From positions 22,382,001-22,446,000 of the forward strand of contig NC_079884.1 in assembly GCF_029227915.1 (NCBI RefSeq): 64,000 bases of DNA, given 5' to 3'. The notes under the pieces were generated by a model, which was not told the DNA's origin, ran no database searches, and saw only the letters and a list, made by a program, of their open reading frames with translations. Origin of the DNA: Hydractinia symbiolongicarpus. Taxonomy: Eukaryota > Cnidaria > Hydrozoa > Anthoathecata > Hydractiniidae. The position numbers and the translations under genes are program-made. Position 1 is the stretch's first letter; the number at the start of each line of letters is the position of its first letter. Below, piece after piece: positions 50,690-62,304 of this stretch.

Positions 50690-53426
50690 TTACATATTTT
50701 CAATTATTTCCTCCTTAACGAACGATAGCTGAACAGTGTTCTCTTTTTCGGTGATCTTTTCTAAAATAGCTTTTGTATCATCTTCATACTCTGATCCAAG
50801 TGGAAAATTAGCATTGTCTTTCCAAAAAACAAAAACTTTTATTTCGATTTCCAAACCGTCTTGTAATAGAGGAAAATGCTTTACTATCTAAACTCTGATC
50901 ACAACATGGCAACCATTAAAGTTAATCTTCGCTTGTCAACTTTAAAACCAGAGCATGTGAAACTCACACAAAGCAAGTGGCCAAAAATCTGGTTTAGAGT
51001 TAAAAAATTGTCAGCGAAAATCAATTGAAATTAAGGGTTATTTAAATAATGGAATGATGGAGCCAAAGGGTTAACCAAATCAAACTACTGGCTAGCCTAC
51101 ATTCTGAAAAGCTAACTTAAAAAATATTACTTGACACCTCTCAACATTACCCAATTCTTTTTTACTATGTCCCATTTACCAACATTTTGGCTAAGCTGTC
51201 AAGGTGGTGTATAGCTAGCTAGCTAACCAAAAAAATCTTCAAGTTGTGTAGAGTAAGTGAAGTTGCCATATTAGCACCAGAGAAGTTTGTTTACACACAT
51301 AAGCACGTAATAAAAACAGTATATATGCCCTAAAATTTCTAGATTACCAAGATGGTGACAAGATTATTTAGCTTTCTTTACAACAACATTAACTACCTGG
51401 TCGGCTATGCACACTTTTTATTGACCAAAACCAAGTACTATAACTTTTTTGTCAGAAAAGTAGTTTAAAGTCTTTAATTAAAGAGTTTTTATTTGTTAGC
51501 TAGCTAGCTATAGCTATATGTGCAGCCTTGAACAGTAACACTTAAAAATCAAAGTCATGAACTAAAAAGTCTGAATACTACTGAAAATATTGCACCACAT
51601 GAGCAATCACACTTGCCTTGTTCTATGATGGTGATTAGAAAATATGTTTTGTTTTGATTTCTCCAAAAGCCGCGTGGATTTGTTTCTATGTACCTTTTGT
51701 CTCGGTCTCGCTGTCCTTGGAGAGCAGCATCTTTTCGGTAACACTGGCAGACAGCTTTCTTAACTGGAGAAAGAAAAAGAAAACCCATAAGACATGAAAC
51801 AAAACGCAAATACCTGATGGTTGAGCAAAATTTTAAATCTAAAATACAAAATATCCTGAATTTATTACTCGTTAGCGCCACACACAGAATAATTTAACAA
51901 GCGTGGGCCTGGTGTCCCGGTAAAGGTCCGCGGGTCTGGTAATAGTTACAAACAACCTTGTAACTATGGTATATGGCGACAGAAAGGAATTTGTGTAGCA
52001 CACACCAAACTCGTCCACAGGACTCTTTTTTTACTTTTGAGATGGCGTTCTTTCCCGCTTTTAAAAGGTGCAACCGCAGTATATTCAGAATGGTGACGAC
52101 AAACCCAATTCTGTTGGTTAATTTACACTTGGGAAAATCAAAGTAGCGTATGCTACTTGCCTGTGACCACAAATCATGTTAAGTTTTGAAGTTTATCAAA
52201 TGACTGACTCTGGACTCTGGTTCTTAAAAGAAATTTTTAGACATAAAGACGTCTAGATGTGGCCAGTAAGTTTGCGCACATATAAAGCAGCTAATTGGGG
52301 GCGACCAACGATATTTTTTAAAAAATGATTTTTTGAGAAAATGATTTCAAGAATGTGATGGTTTAACACTTTTTTTACAAGAATATTAAAATCAAACATG
52401 GCTGGTCATTATTTTTTTTCTATATAGTTTTTGGTTATCTCTATATTTCTAAACTATAACAACAGGTCAATTTTTTTAACATAAAAAATACCAGCAAACA
52501 AACCAGATTCTTATAAAGGAGTGATACATTATAATCAAAATAAATGAGGGCGGTGGTGGTTATCCGGATGAGTGTTAAAAAAGCAAAACGAGGAGACGGT
52601 TGGGTAAGTAAGCCTTAAATAAAATTCCTTCTCTTTAATAATAGCCGTATTCCGTCTGTCTGTCTCTGCGCGGACCCTTCGCTGAGTTCGAAAATGATCT
52701 TACGGAAACAGAAATATCAAATGCGATATATTTTTATCCACTTTGTTGCTACGGGTAAATATAAAGGACGGGCGAACCCATTGATTTTTCCACGGGCAAC
52801 GACTAGTCTCTATAATAATAGCCGTATTCCGTCTGTCTGTCTCTGCGCTGACCCCCCGCTGAGTTAGAAAATAATGTTACGGAAACACGAATATCAAATC
52901 CGATATATTTTTATCCACTTTGTTGCGACGAGTAAATATAAAGGACGAGCGAACCCATGGATTTTTCCACGGGTAACGACTATTTATAATAATATGCTTT
53001 ATGAAAAATATTAAGGTACGATTTTGGGTTAAAAACAATCAGTCCATAAAAACAGAAATAAAAAATAATAACCAGTCTGATTAGAAATTTTAATATTGTT
53101 ATACAAAAAAGCGTGTAATAGATTTCAAATTAAATACAGCGAGTTGATTTACTTTGTCTATGCCTCATGTTGCTATAAAAATGGAATGGCTGCTATAAAG
53201 ATGGAAAATTTAAGACCTTAATGCACCCGGTCAATGACCAGGACGTTGTGTTTAGTATCTTGGTACTTTGCGCTCGCGAAGTGTTAATCCATGCGAAAGA
53301 AGTGTCCGCTGTCAGACTAGTATTAATCGATATGAGCACAAATCCATCTCATACCTTTTCCACCTTTTCCATAACCAAAGTAAGGTTGATGTTAAGTTTC
53401 CGAAGCATGTAATACATTCGCCGAAT
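50690..53426 (-). CDS. Unrecognised spliced gene, C-terminal exons (5' end unknown)
   Basis: Three minus-strand exons join in phase. 53355-53426 reads IRRMYYMLRKLNINLTLVME then KVEK (donor GAAAAG/GTATGA). 51694-51763 reads LRKLSASVTEKMLLSKDSET then ETK (acceptor TTTCTTTCTCCAG, donor AAAAG/GTACAT). 50690-50817 reads NANFPLGSEYEDDTKAILEK, then ITEKENTVQLSF and KEEIIENM with a stop. A split GAC codon joins the last two. The product is short, charged and mostly helical, with no membrane segment, and I do not recognise the family. The first of these exons is the least certain, because its acceptor is weak and an overlapping frame is also open. Upstream exons and the start codon were not found. The intron 51764-53354 contains two Helitron-like elements. 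Confidence 0.5.
52630..52806 (+). mobile_element. Helitron-like short element H5
   Basis: TCTCTTTAATAATAGCCGTA start, GTCTGTCTGTCT segment, a terminal hairpin near 52780-52796 (TTGATTTTTCCACGGG, one arm degraded) and CTAG at 52803-52806. Confidence 0.6.
52807..52983 (+). mobile_element. Helitron-like short element H6, head-to-tail with H5
   Basis: Begins TCTCTATAATAATAGCCGTA immediately after the CTAG of H5 and ends in a CCCATGGATTTTTCCACGGG hairpin. The terminus is CTAT instead of CTAG. It is nearly the same length as H5, so the two form a clean tandem dimer. Confidence 0.6.
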
Positions 53427-56400
53427 CTTTTGCACCACAAGCAAGAAACTTTGTTAAATTGACACATTTCAAAATCGGCCCAAATGTTGTATCCGTTTTC
53501 TGCAACTCTCTGATACATTCCTTTATTATTTTACACACAGGAATTTTCATAGCATTTAAAAAATGCTAAGATTGGCAACTGGACAGTGCTTTCTTTTCAA
53601 TAACCTATTTTTAGACAAAAAGTAGTTCCATGGGTTTTGCTTTGCTCATTAAATTCACAGACGGGAAAATTTCTCGAATTCCCTCCTTCTGCACCTTTGT
53701 CAAAAAGCGTTCTTTTTGAAATGTATAGGTATCTTTGGAATGTATTGACGATGAAGAAGACGGTAATGATGATCATTTTTCAACTGATTTGTAAAATATC
53801 CAGAAATATCTAGGTTAATAATTTAAAACTTTATCGTTATGGTTTGGCTACGCGTAATAATTAGACGAAAATAAATTATTCTGAATTTCGGCTACGAGTT
53901 AATTGGACGGAAATAAATCACGATTTTCCCTAAAAATTGGTGCTATGCGTTAATTGGAGTTTCTAATTCTGAGGCAAAAGTTGGAAAAAGTTTTGTTGGT
54001 CAAATATTGGTCAAGCACAGATCATATGCTATGTAACACACTCTGTGACCTGCTAGTGCTAATAAAACTATAGTTACAGTCTCCCTTCCATCTAGATGCA
54101 CTAAGGAAAGCGGTGTCCGGAAAAGAACCTGGTAACGAGTGTTCCGTTAGAGTTTTAAGGGGGGGTTTTCACGAAGCGAATTGAGCGGCGAATTCGACAG
54201 CGAATTGTATCTACGCATTCGCAGTTTTGTTTGTTTTGATTTTGCATCGAACTGCGCATGCTCATATACAATTCGCCATCAGTTTCGCAAAATCAATGTT
54301 TTTCCTACTTTCGTTTTGGACGTCGCATGATAACGACGAAAGTAATATAATGATAAGAAATAGTTTTTTTAACTACCTTGCTGCATGTCTTGCTATAATT
54401 AATGTACAACAAACATCGTTTATATGATTGGGTTATAAATATTTATAATAACAAAGCAGGCAAACAAATAGGAGAATTGCAGGCAGGAAATGAAAATCAG
54501 AAAATTGTAAAAAGGGTAGCTAGCTACAGCCTGTATCTTTTTTACAATTTCCTGATTTTTTAGCTAGCTAGCCCTGTATTATGTTACAGGGCTACCTAGC
54601 TAAACTTTGCTTAGGTAAAGCTATCCATACCTGCTAGCCCTAAACTTAGCTACAATTCAACATGTAGCTAGTATGATTGCTACGATTCTTTAACAAACAA
54701 TGCGTTGTCTTTGTTCTTTTTCACGCATAGCAAAATGTAGTTCCTATGGACGGGACAGATTAAAAGTATTTTTAGCTGGCTGGCTATGTAACTAAGATGA
54801 TGAAAATAAAGGAAAATGCTTTCAAATTTACCTGTCAATTTATTTATTTATTTAGCAAACTTTTCAAAAACGTTTTTCAAGGTCCCATGAAATTGTGTTA
54901 TAGGAGTCAGCATGGTTTTTCTGTCAACCACAAATAAATAATAATACAAAAAAATGAGGCCATTCTGATTAAAGGAGAACTAAAGATTGATAAGTTGTGC
55001 TTAAATATTCATTATAATCTAAATATAAACTGTGGTAATTTTTTTATATTTGTGAGCCTTGATATTTAAGGTCAAAGGAGTCCTACGGTCACCGCCATGA
55101 CAGTGTCGATTAGGACTTTCTGTTTAGTAGGACTTTCTGTTTAGTAGTCCGCAATATGTAAACAAACGCATTCTGCATGAACGAAGCGAGGGAATGCTAA
55201 ACTGTGCCTTCTGTGATTGTCTAAGAGTGATTTTATTTATCTTATTTTGAAATAAATATTTTCATCACAATAAAATAATGTTTCACTGTTAAAAGTATAG
55301 TTTTAGAGTCTTAGACATAAGTTATTATTTGGAAAAGCTAATTTGCTAGACTTGAAAACAAAACTTCACATGATTATGGGCAATAAAGTGTACTGGAAGT
55401 GTTTTGTGATAGGAAAACAAAACAAAAATAGTCTCAAAGTTTGCCTTTGTTTACTTACTTCTGAATGTTGTTAAATTTAAAAATTATTTTTTCTGCGATG
55501 ATGTTGTTTTACTGGAATTTAACTTGTCTACTCCATCGCTCAAACCTTGCGATAAATTGTAATCGCAAGAGTTAATTACAAAAAATTGAAAATTAAATAT
55601 AAATTTAATTACAGAAACTGAAGTGGAAATAAAATTCTTATATATAATTTACATGCAATTCTTAGATTGAATTCATGCAATATACATTATGTTGTTCAAG
55701 ATAAATATTTTAAGGATGTAGTAGTTTGTAGATGAAGGCACTTTTGATCAAAGTAAATTTATTGCAGACAAGCTGTTGAAGCAAAATCAAAGGGAATCAA
55801 GGGCTTGGGAGCAGACTAAATTTAAACATTCAGATAAACGTTGTTGAAACAAAAAATCCTTACAGGGATCACTATGTGAAAAATTGTGTTGATCTTATAT
55901 TATGGAAAAATAATTTTGAACCTGTTAAGGGATATGCATTCAATTGTTGTAAAAATATTAAGGTTTAAAGGGTTCTTGATGACGCCATTGACCCAGCTTT
56001 AGGAAGTTGAAGCTATTTTGGACACAGGTGGTCCCTAGTTACCTATGGGGGAGATGACGACAGTTATTTCAACTTGTTTCTGATTGATTTGACTTTAAAC
56101 TTAAAATTGCACTGCATTAGCTTTACTAAGTTACTGACGTCAACGTCAAAGCTTTTTAAATATTATTTGATATATAGAGTTGTGAAAGAAAATTGTAAAA
56201 AATATAGTCCACTTTGCAACAGTCAAAAAATAGACACAGCGTTAGATTATATAGATAAAACAAGTGGTTGTTATATAATGATTGCTAATGCATAAATAGT
56301 GTTGATGATAAAAATGTTTAATTAGAGACAACCTTATTGTTATTGCTAATTGATGTACCGTTACATCAGTGCAGACAGAGCTCAGAAATTTCTGAAGGAT

Positions 56401-56713
56401 TTAGACATACTACGATACAATGGGTTTTTATATGTTTTAGATAAAAGTACCATTTGGAATGGAAATGTAGCAAAAAGGTTATTGACATTAACTTCTGTGG
56501 CTAGTAAAGTGGTAAGTTGGCTCCTTTTTAAACAAATTGTTAAGAAGTTGTAATAAAACTTAATTTGTTTTTCCAAGAAAAAAATGAGCTTTTTTATATA
56601 AGTTTTGAATTGTTATTTTAAAATTATTTTTTATAAATGCAGTGATTCTTAGAGTTACTTAATTGTTCAGGAAGTTGATATTTTTTATTTGTATAGCCTA
56701 GATGTGAATAAAC
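53427..56713. other. Intergenic between divergently transcribed genes
   Basis: Probably contains the missing 5' end of the unrecognised minus-strand gene and the promoter of the plus-strand death-domain gene. Minus-strand stretches near 53440-53560 (KIPVCKIIKECIRELQKTDT) and 53640-53740 (QKERFLTKVQKEGIREIF) look protein-like but cannot be linked. A GCGAATT-rich segment at 54170-54300 is unexplained. An acceptor-like TTTGTATAG ends at 56697, 16 bases before the ATG at 56714. Confidence 0.4.
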
Positions 56714-59700
56714 ATGGATAGTGTTGGACAAGAAGGTATGTTCAAATTACACTTTATATTAGTTAAAGTTTCTCATAGGATAGTCTGTGTAAGAGAAACA
56801 TGATCCTCACAAATGTTTATGAACGCTTATAAACGCAATGAAAAAAAAACATCAAAAGTACCATGGAAAGAAGACTAAAAATTACTTAAAATTTGGATGT
56901 ATGTTTGAACTTTTTGTATTCTTCATACAAGCTATGATAATATTGATAATACTTATAATCAACAATGTCTATTAAGACTTCTCTCAGTCACATTAGCATA
57001 GTAATAACTTTCTTCGATATCAAACTGGCAACATTATCGTCTACCAAGTTTTTACTGCAAACAGTTAATAAACAGTTCAGAATACTTTAAGTCAAATACT
57101 ATAAGAAGAGAATTTTGATCTGTATAGATTTTGGCAAATTTTATTAAATACAGAATAATGCCTTGCTAAAATTAAAACAAAATCACCAATTAAATCCGTG
57201 CAAGTTAAAAAACAAATTCATTAATTTCTTAATTCTAAAAATCAAAGAATACCTTGTGCTCTTTTATAGAAGAGGAGCTCAATTTACATGTGAGAAATCT
57301 AGAAACTTAATGAAATACCAATAAAATATATTGTAGTGTATTTTTTTTTGTTTTTACACGCTAAAATAGTAATACATAATAAATTGAAACCAGTCATTCA
57401 AGTTTACCATTTGTTGTAATATTTTACCATCTAGTAGTTCTTAAAGAATGAGAGAAGTTCAGTCAGACCACAGGCCGATGGGAAACAAAATTGTTTTAGA
57501 ATAGCATATAGTACCGGAATGAGGACACTTAACATTGTAAGCAGGTATTATGCGTGACATGCACGATTCACTATGCTATTGTAATCTTCGCAATCAAAAA
57601 AAATGCAATAGCAGTTTTTTTGATAGCATCATGATTAACATTTTAAGATTCGCAATGGTTGTTAATATTTAACGATGTTTAAGTAGGTTCACAATGTTCA
57701 TGATACATACTAACGATTTATTTGTTAGATATGTAATATTTTAATTTGTTGTACGTAACTTCTAGAGTGCACAATCGTGTTGCAGTTTTTTAGAATGGCA
57801 CGTATGCATTCGCGAAAAAAATTGTAGAGGACATTTAAACTTGTGAACCCTGAACACAAGAACTGAGCGCAGGATTTAGCATCTTTATCAGTCCTGACTT
57901 CATTGTCTTCAATAGCTGAAATAAAGATGCATACCAAAAAAATAATTCCAAAAAGGCATCTCAAGTGTTTTTAAACAATTCACAGCAACGATGTGACAAT
58001 GTGTGATGTTTTTACTTTCTATGATCCTGTTTTGATCCTCTTTAAACAATCTATGGCGTTGTTTTTGCTTTCTACGATCCTGTTTTGATTTTTTTTAAAC
58101 GATCTAAGGTGATGTTTTTTGCTATTTAAGCTTCCGTTTTAAATGTTTTTGAAAGGAATTATGATGAAGTTTTCGCTTTTCGCAATCCTGTTTTGGTCCT
58201 TTTAAACAATCTATGGTGATGTTTTCGCTTTCTACGAACCCGTATTGATGGTTTTTAGGTGTCTATGGCAATGTTTTTGCTTTCTATGGCCTAGTTTTGT
58301 TGTTTTTTAAACAATCTATGGTGTTGTTTCTGGTTTCTACGCTCCCATTTTAATGGTTTTTAAATGGCTATGGCAACATTTTGTTACTATGACCTCGTGT
58401 TGATGATTTTTAATTGATCTATGACGCTGTTTTTGTTTACTATAACCCCTTTTTGATAGTTTTTAAACAATCTATTGCAATATTTTTTGTTTTTATGACC
58501 CTGTTTTGATGGTTTTTAAACGGGACCCAAAATAATAAAGTCTGAATTAAATAAAGTCTAGAATTTTTTCTTTAATTTGCAGGAACAGAAAGAAGAAAAA
58601 AAAATAGAATTAAGCTTTCAGAATTTTTGAAAGTAGTTTTGAAAGCTGTGAAATCAATTTGCGAATTTTAAATAGTGGGTAAGACCCATATTTTTTTATA
58701 TATGGAGCAACCACATTTTGTATTTTTATGATGTTAATTTTAAGGCTGAAAATTGCGATAGTAAGATTGTTACGATAACAACTTAATGTTCAAGATAGAT
58801 TGCTTAAAAAATTTGTAATTGCAGCAGCATCATGGATCGTGCGCGGTGCACAAGATACGCATTCCACAATGTTAGGTATCTTGATTCCAGTACTGTTAGT
58901 GTCTATTTTGAAAATGCATTTGATACGTTTACAAAAATACGGACAAAGAAAGTACAAAGTACTGCCTCCACTTTAACAGAATTGGTGCATAAATAACTTT
59001 TTCATTTAAAAGTTGGAGATTTCTTGTCATAAATTCTGTAGCACACAAATTTTATTGCTCTTACTTTATAACTATACTTTATAACTAATATTTGTGCAAA
59101 TTTCAAGCTTTGGATGACGTAACAGAAAAAGTGTTGTCATAAGCAAATATCTATTGCTGCATTTTGTTTCTATTATGACATACTATAAATTACTATAAAT
59201 GTACTAAGTTTGATTCAATTGGGAAAAGCCTATCAAAAGTTATGGAAGGGACAGAAATCTGGGGTCATTATATGTTTAAAAAACTCTGGATCGAATAGAA
59301 TAAGGTTTTTTTTTCTTTCAATCTCATGTTTAAATTTTATATATTGTTTTGATCTTCTTCTTTTAGAACTTACAGAAAAAACCATTAAAGATCTTTTACA
59401 TCCGCAAAACAGAATTTTTTTACAAGAAATTTGTAAAGAATTGGATGGAGGTATTGATCATGACTGTTTTGTGAAGCTGGCTGCAAAAGCCAAACAACGA
59501 GGCTATTATCATATAAAACATCCAGAGCACTTAAAAGATTATTTCAGTAGTAATGGTCGTATTGGTTTTGAGTTTTTAAAAGTTTTGTTGTCACACTGCC
59601 CAACGATCACTGTTAAAAGTTTTACTGAAGTTGCAAGAAGTCTTGGAAGGAATGATATTTGTTTAGAGCTACGAGGAAACAATGGTTATTTAAGAAATAT

Positions 59701-61843
59701 TGATAATATAGAATTACGGGAGATTGGACGCATGCTTAACAAGACTCCAAATAACACGATAAGATCATGGCAAGACTTTCTCTACAAATTTTTTGATGAT
59801 TCATCAGATTCATTAGAAAAGCAAATTAATTTAACAGGTAAAAATGTCCACGATCTTAGTCCTACACGAAAACTATTTAAATCTATGAAAAAGCAATGTC
59901 CCAACACGGATCTGATTTTTGTGATTAGGGACTTGGAATTAATTCGTAGGCAAGATGTTGCTGATTATATTGCTGCAAATGTTGCTAAAATTAAATGCAT
60001 TGTAGATGTGCAACTGCCTGAAACTAACAAGCTTCAGGAACAGTTTCAGTATCCTAATGAAACTAATGAGAACGAAATACAGAATAATCAACCAGATTTT
60101 AGGCAGTGTATTCAGGAATGTCATTCAAGTAGTCTTATGACAAATGTTACTCATGTTAACTTGTCAACAGTGCAACCTGAGATAGTTACTATTGAAAATA
60201 TTTATACTGGTCATCAGGAGCAAAATTATGGATACATGCAACCAAACAATATTGTTACTGAACCAATTTGTCAACAAGTTATGTCTGATGATCATGTTTC
60301 AATTGATGACCTTTTTATTCAAGATGAATATAATGAAATTCCAATAATTCCTAATATTTCAGAGACCTTAGGCAGCATTGCATCTGATTTCATTGATAAT
60401 GAAAGTTTTGAATTGGGCAGGGAATGTGTGGACGTGGAAGATGAAATAGCTCCTATTAATGAAGGAGGCAAGACATCTTCGGAATTGCTTGAAGCGCAAA
60501 GCACGCAAGAACCACTACAAAACGCAAATCTTGGTGTTGAATTATCTACAAATTCTGACTCAGGATTCCGTACACTTACGGATAGTGTAAGAGATGGGAA
60601 CATAGAGCAAGACTTGTTACGTGATAAATGTGAATGCAACTCGGAACATGACAGTGTTATTGATGCTGGAACTAAAGAATGGTATAACGATTTTGTAGAA
60701 ATGCCAGAACCAGGAACGAGCAATGTCACTTCCATTTCTGAAAATCCTGAACACGCCAAAAAACCTACTATACTATTTGACAAGAATAGTCAAAAAGATG
60801 TTGCACCAACTACTAATACCTCAGATATGAAAAAAATTGCAGTTGATTCCTCATCATTAAGAGAAAAACGAACAAGATTAAGAAATGTTGGTTCTGCTTC
60901 CAATGAAGAAAAAGCAGTCCTTAAATTGTCAGAAAGTAGAAGCAAAAAAAGTGTTTGTGATGATAAAGTTGACATTTCAGGTAAGCAGCTTTTTTTTAGA
61001 AGCCTAAATTCTAATTTGGTTGTTTGATGTGTAAACCATGCGCAACCTTCTGTCCATGTTAGGTAGGGTGATCTTGTCTGTTAAACTAAGCCATATCCTG
61101 CAAATTACTGGGAGGAAAGCTAGCATTATTTTTAGCTGTGCATCTCACTGCAGACAAATTATGTTTATTATTTAGATGAGGAAAAATCTTTACCTGTTTT
61201 GCCACAAGAGCTTATTAATCACGTCCATCTTTCTTCAACTACCGACACTTGGGAGCAAACAGATATAGGATGTTATAACAATGCACAAGGTTCCAGGGGT
61301 GAGTGCCTATTCAGGTCAGTCTTTTTAAAATGAAGGAAGTATTTTTTTTAATTTTCTTTATTTGCTTGCTTATTTTAGACAAACATCTGGGACAGTGTGT
61401 TTTAATAAGTAATTCAAGCTTTCAATGTTCGATTCTAAAAAGGTTATTTAGTTCAAGAAATTCACATATAAAATATGGAACTTTGCATGATCAGAAAGTT
61501 GTTGAAACAACATTTGAGAATCTTGGTTTTCGCACATACATATACAAAAACCAATCGATAAATGACATAAAAGTAAACCTGACAAAGCATTCTGAAGATG
61601 ACCATTCAGGTTTTAGAGCTTTTGTTTGTTGTTTGTTGTCTCAGGGAGATAATGAATACATATGTGATGAGATGTTAAATAAGCTGCACATAAAGGAAGT
61701 GATGGATATTTTTAATGAATCTACTACTTTAAGTGGAATACCAAAACTGTTTATTGTGAGAACTATAGAGAAAAAAAATCATCCATTAGAGATTGACCCG
61801 AATGAGGAAGACAATACATATTTACTTCATTCGAAAAATAAAG
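56714..61843 (+). CDS. Tandem death-domain pseudocaspase (3' end not in view)
   Basis: Exons 56714-56735, 59367-60980, 61176-61298 and 61379-61843 join in phase 1 at every junction. The N-terminus is MDSVGQE plus ELTEKTIKDLL. Residues about 10-110 look like a death domain, ending ITVKSFTEVARSLGRNDICL. Residues about 117-212 form a second one (LSPTRKLFKSMKKQCPN, then LELIRRQDVADYI). A long Asp/Glu/Asn/Ser-rich linker follows to about 586. Residues 587-742 align with a caspase p20: HLGQCVLISNSSF, KYGTLHD, FVCCLLSQG, SGIPKLFIVRTIEK. The catalytic His is Gln675, the catalytic Cys position is Ile716, and the substrate-binding Arg is Lys618, so it should lack protease activity. The second exon has 538 sense codons, so the frame is maintained. 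It may regulate death signalling as cFLIP does, but has death rather than death-effector domains. The p10 part is not seen. The first exon is a prediction based on phase. Confidence 0.75.
57995..58525 (+). repeat. Degenerate minisatellite in intron 1 of the death-domain gene
   Basis: About nine diverged units of roughly 57-62 bases built on TTTAAACAATCTATGG, GATGTTTTTGCTTTCTA and CGATCCTGTTTTGATGG. Confidence 0.75.
59105..59260 (+). repeat. Dispersed repeat shared with 16880-17030
   Basis: See the partner at 16880. It ends about 105 bases before the second exon of the death-domain gene. The long open frame extends back into it, but a good splice acceptor (TCTTCTTCTTTTAG at 59366) shows that the coding part begins later. 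Confidence 0.55.
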
Positions 61844-62304
61844 GTATGTAGTCAAGTGTTTCTTCAAAAGTAAACATGGTGTTATGCTTACCCAGCCAGC
61901 ATACCAACGTTGCAGCAATGTCAGGTGCAATAGCAGTATGGAAAGTTGCACCGACGTCTTTACCATGTCAAGGCACCACATCTTATCGACAGCATGACAT
62001 GATAGCAACACAGTTATAGATGTAACTGTGTTGCTAATGGACGTTACAGCGAATTAACTGTGATCTGAATACACATCACAAAAAATCCTTTTAAAAAAAT
62101 CATTTATTATTTACATTTTTTATTACGCCGCTACCATAATACTTGATAATATGTATTTACAATAACTATAGCTATGTTCTCCGGTATAAAGATTTTCTTG
62201 CACCTCTTCTTTTCTTTTTTTTTCTTCCTGTTAGTGCTTTTTTCTTTTTTTCTTCTTCTTATTCGCAAAAATAGAATATATTCTTCATACACAACAAATA
62301 CTTA
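61844..62304. other. Intron or 3' region with a perfect hairpin
   Basis: Follows the donor AAAG/GTATGT at 61843. TAGCAACACAGTTA (62003-62016) and TAACTGTGTTGCTA (62023-62036) form a perfect 14-bp stem with a 6-base loop. No caspase p10-like exon is present. Confidence 0.6.

Noticed and set aside
53432-53560. Minus-strand stretch containing KIPVCKIIKECIRELQKTDT as an exon of the unrecognised gene
   Set aside because: It overlaps the exon at 53355-53426 in a different frame at its end and cannot be joined in phase. It may be a chance open frame or a repeat remnant.
57725-57964. Minus-strand frame that looks like a small secreted Cys-containing peptide with a signal sequence
   Set aside because: Its first codon is TTG, an in-frame stop lies just upstream and no in-frame ATG exists. 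The hydrophobic start overlaps a possible splice acceptor tract (ATCTTTATTTCAG), so it is more likely non-coding or an unlinked exon.
60319-60783. 154-codon minus-strand frame
   Set aside because: Antisense shadow of the acidic linker of the death-domain pseudocaspase gene; the plus-strand frame continues through it with coherent exons.
61844-62304. Search for the caspase p10 subunit after the p20-like exon
   Set aside because: No p10-like exon was found before the LINE. The 3' end of the gene is either beyond the window or missing.
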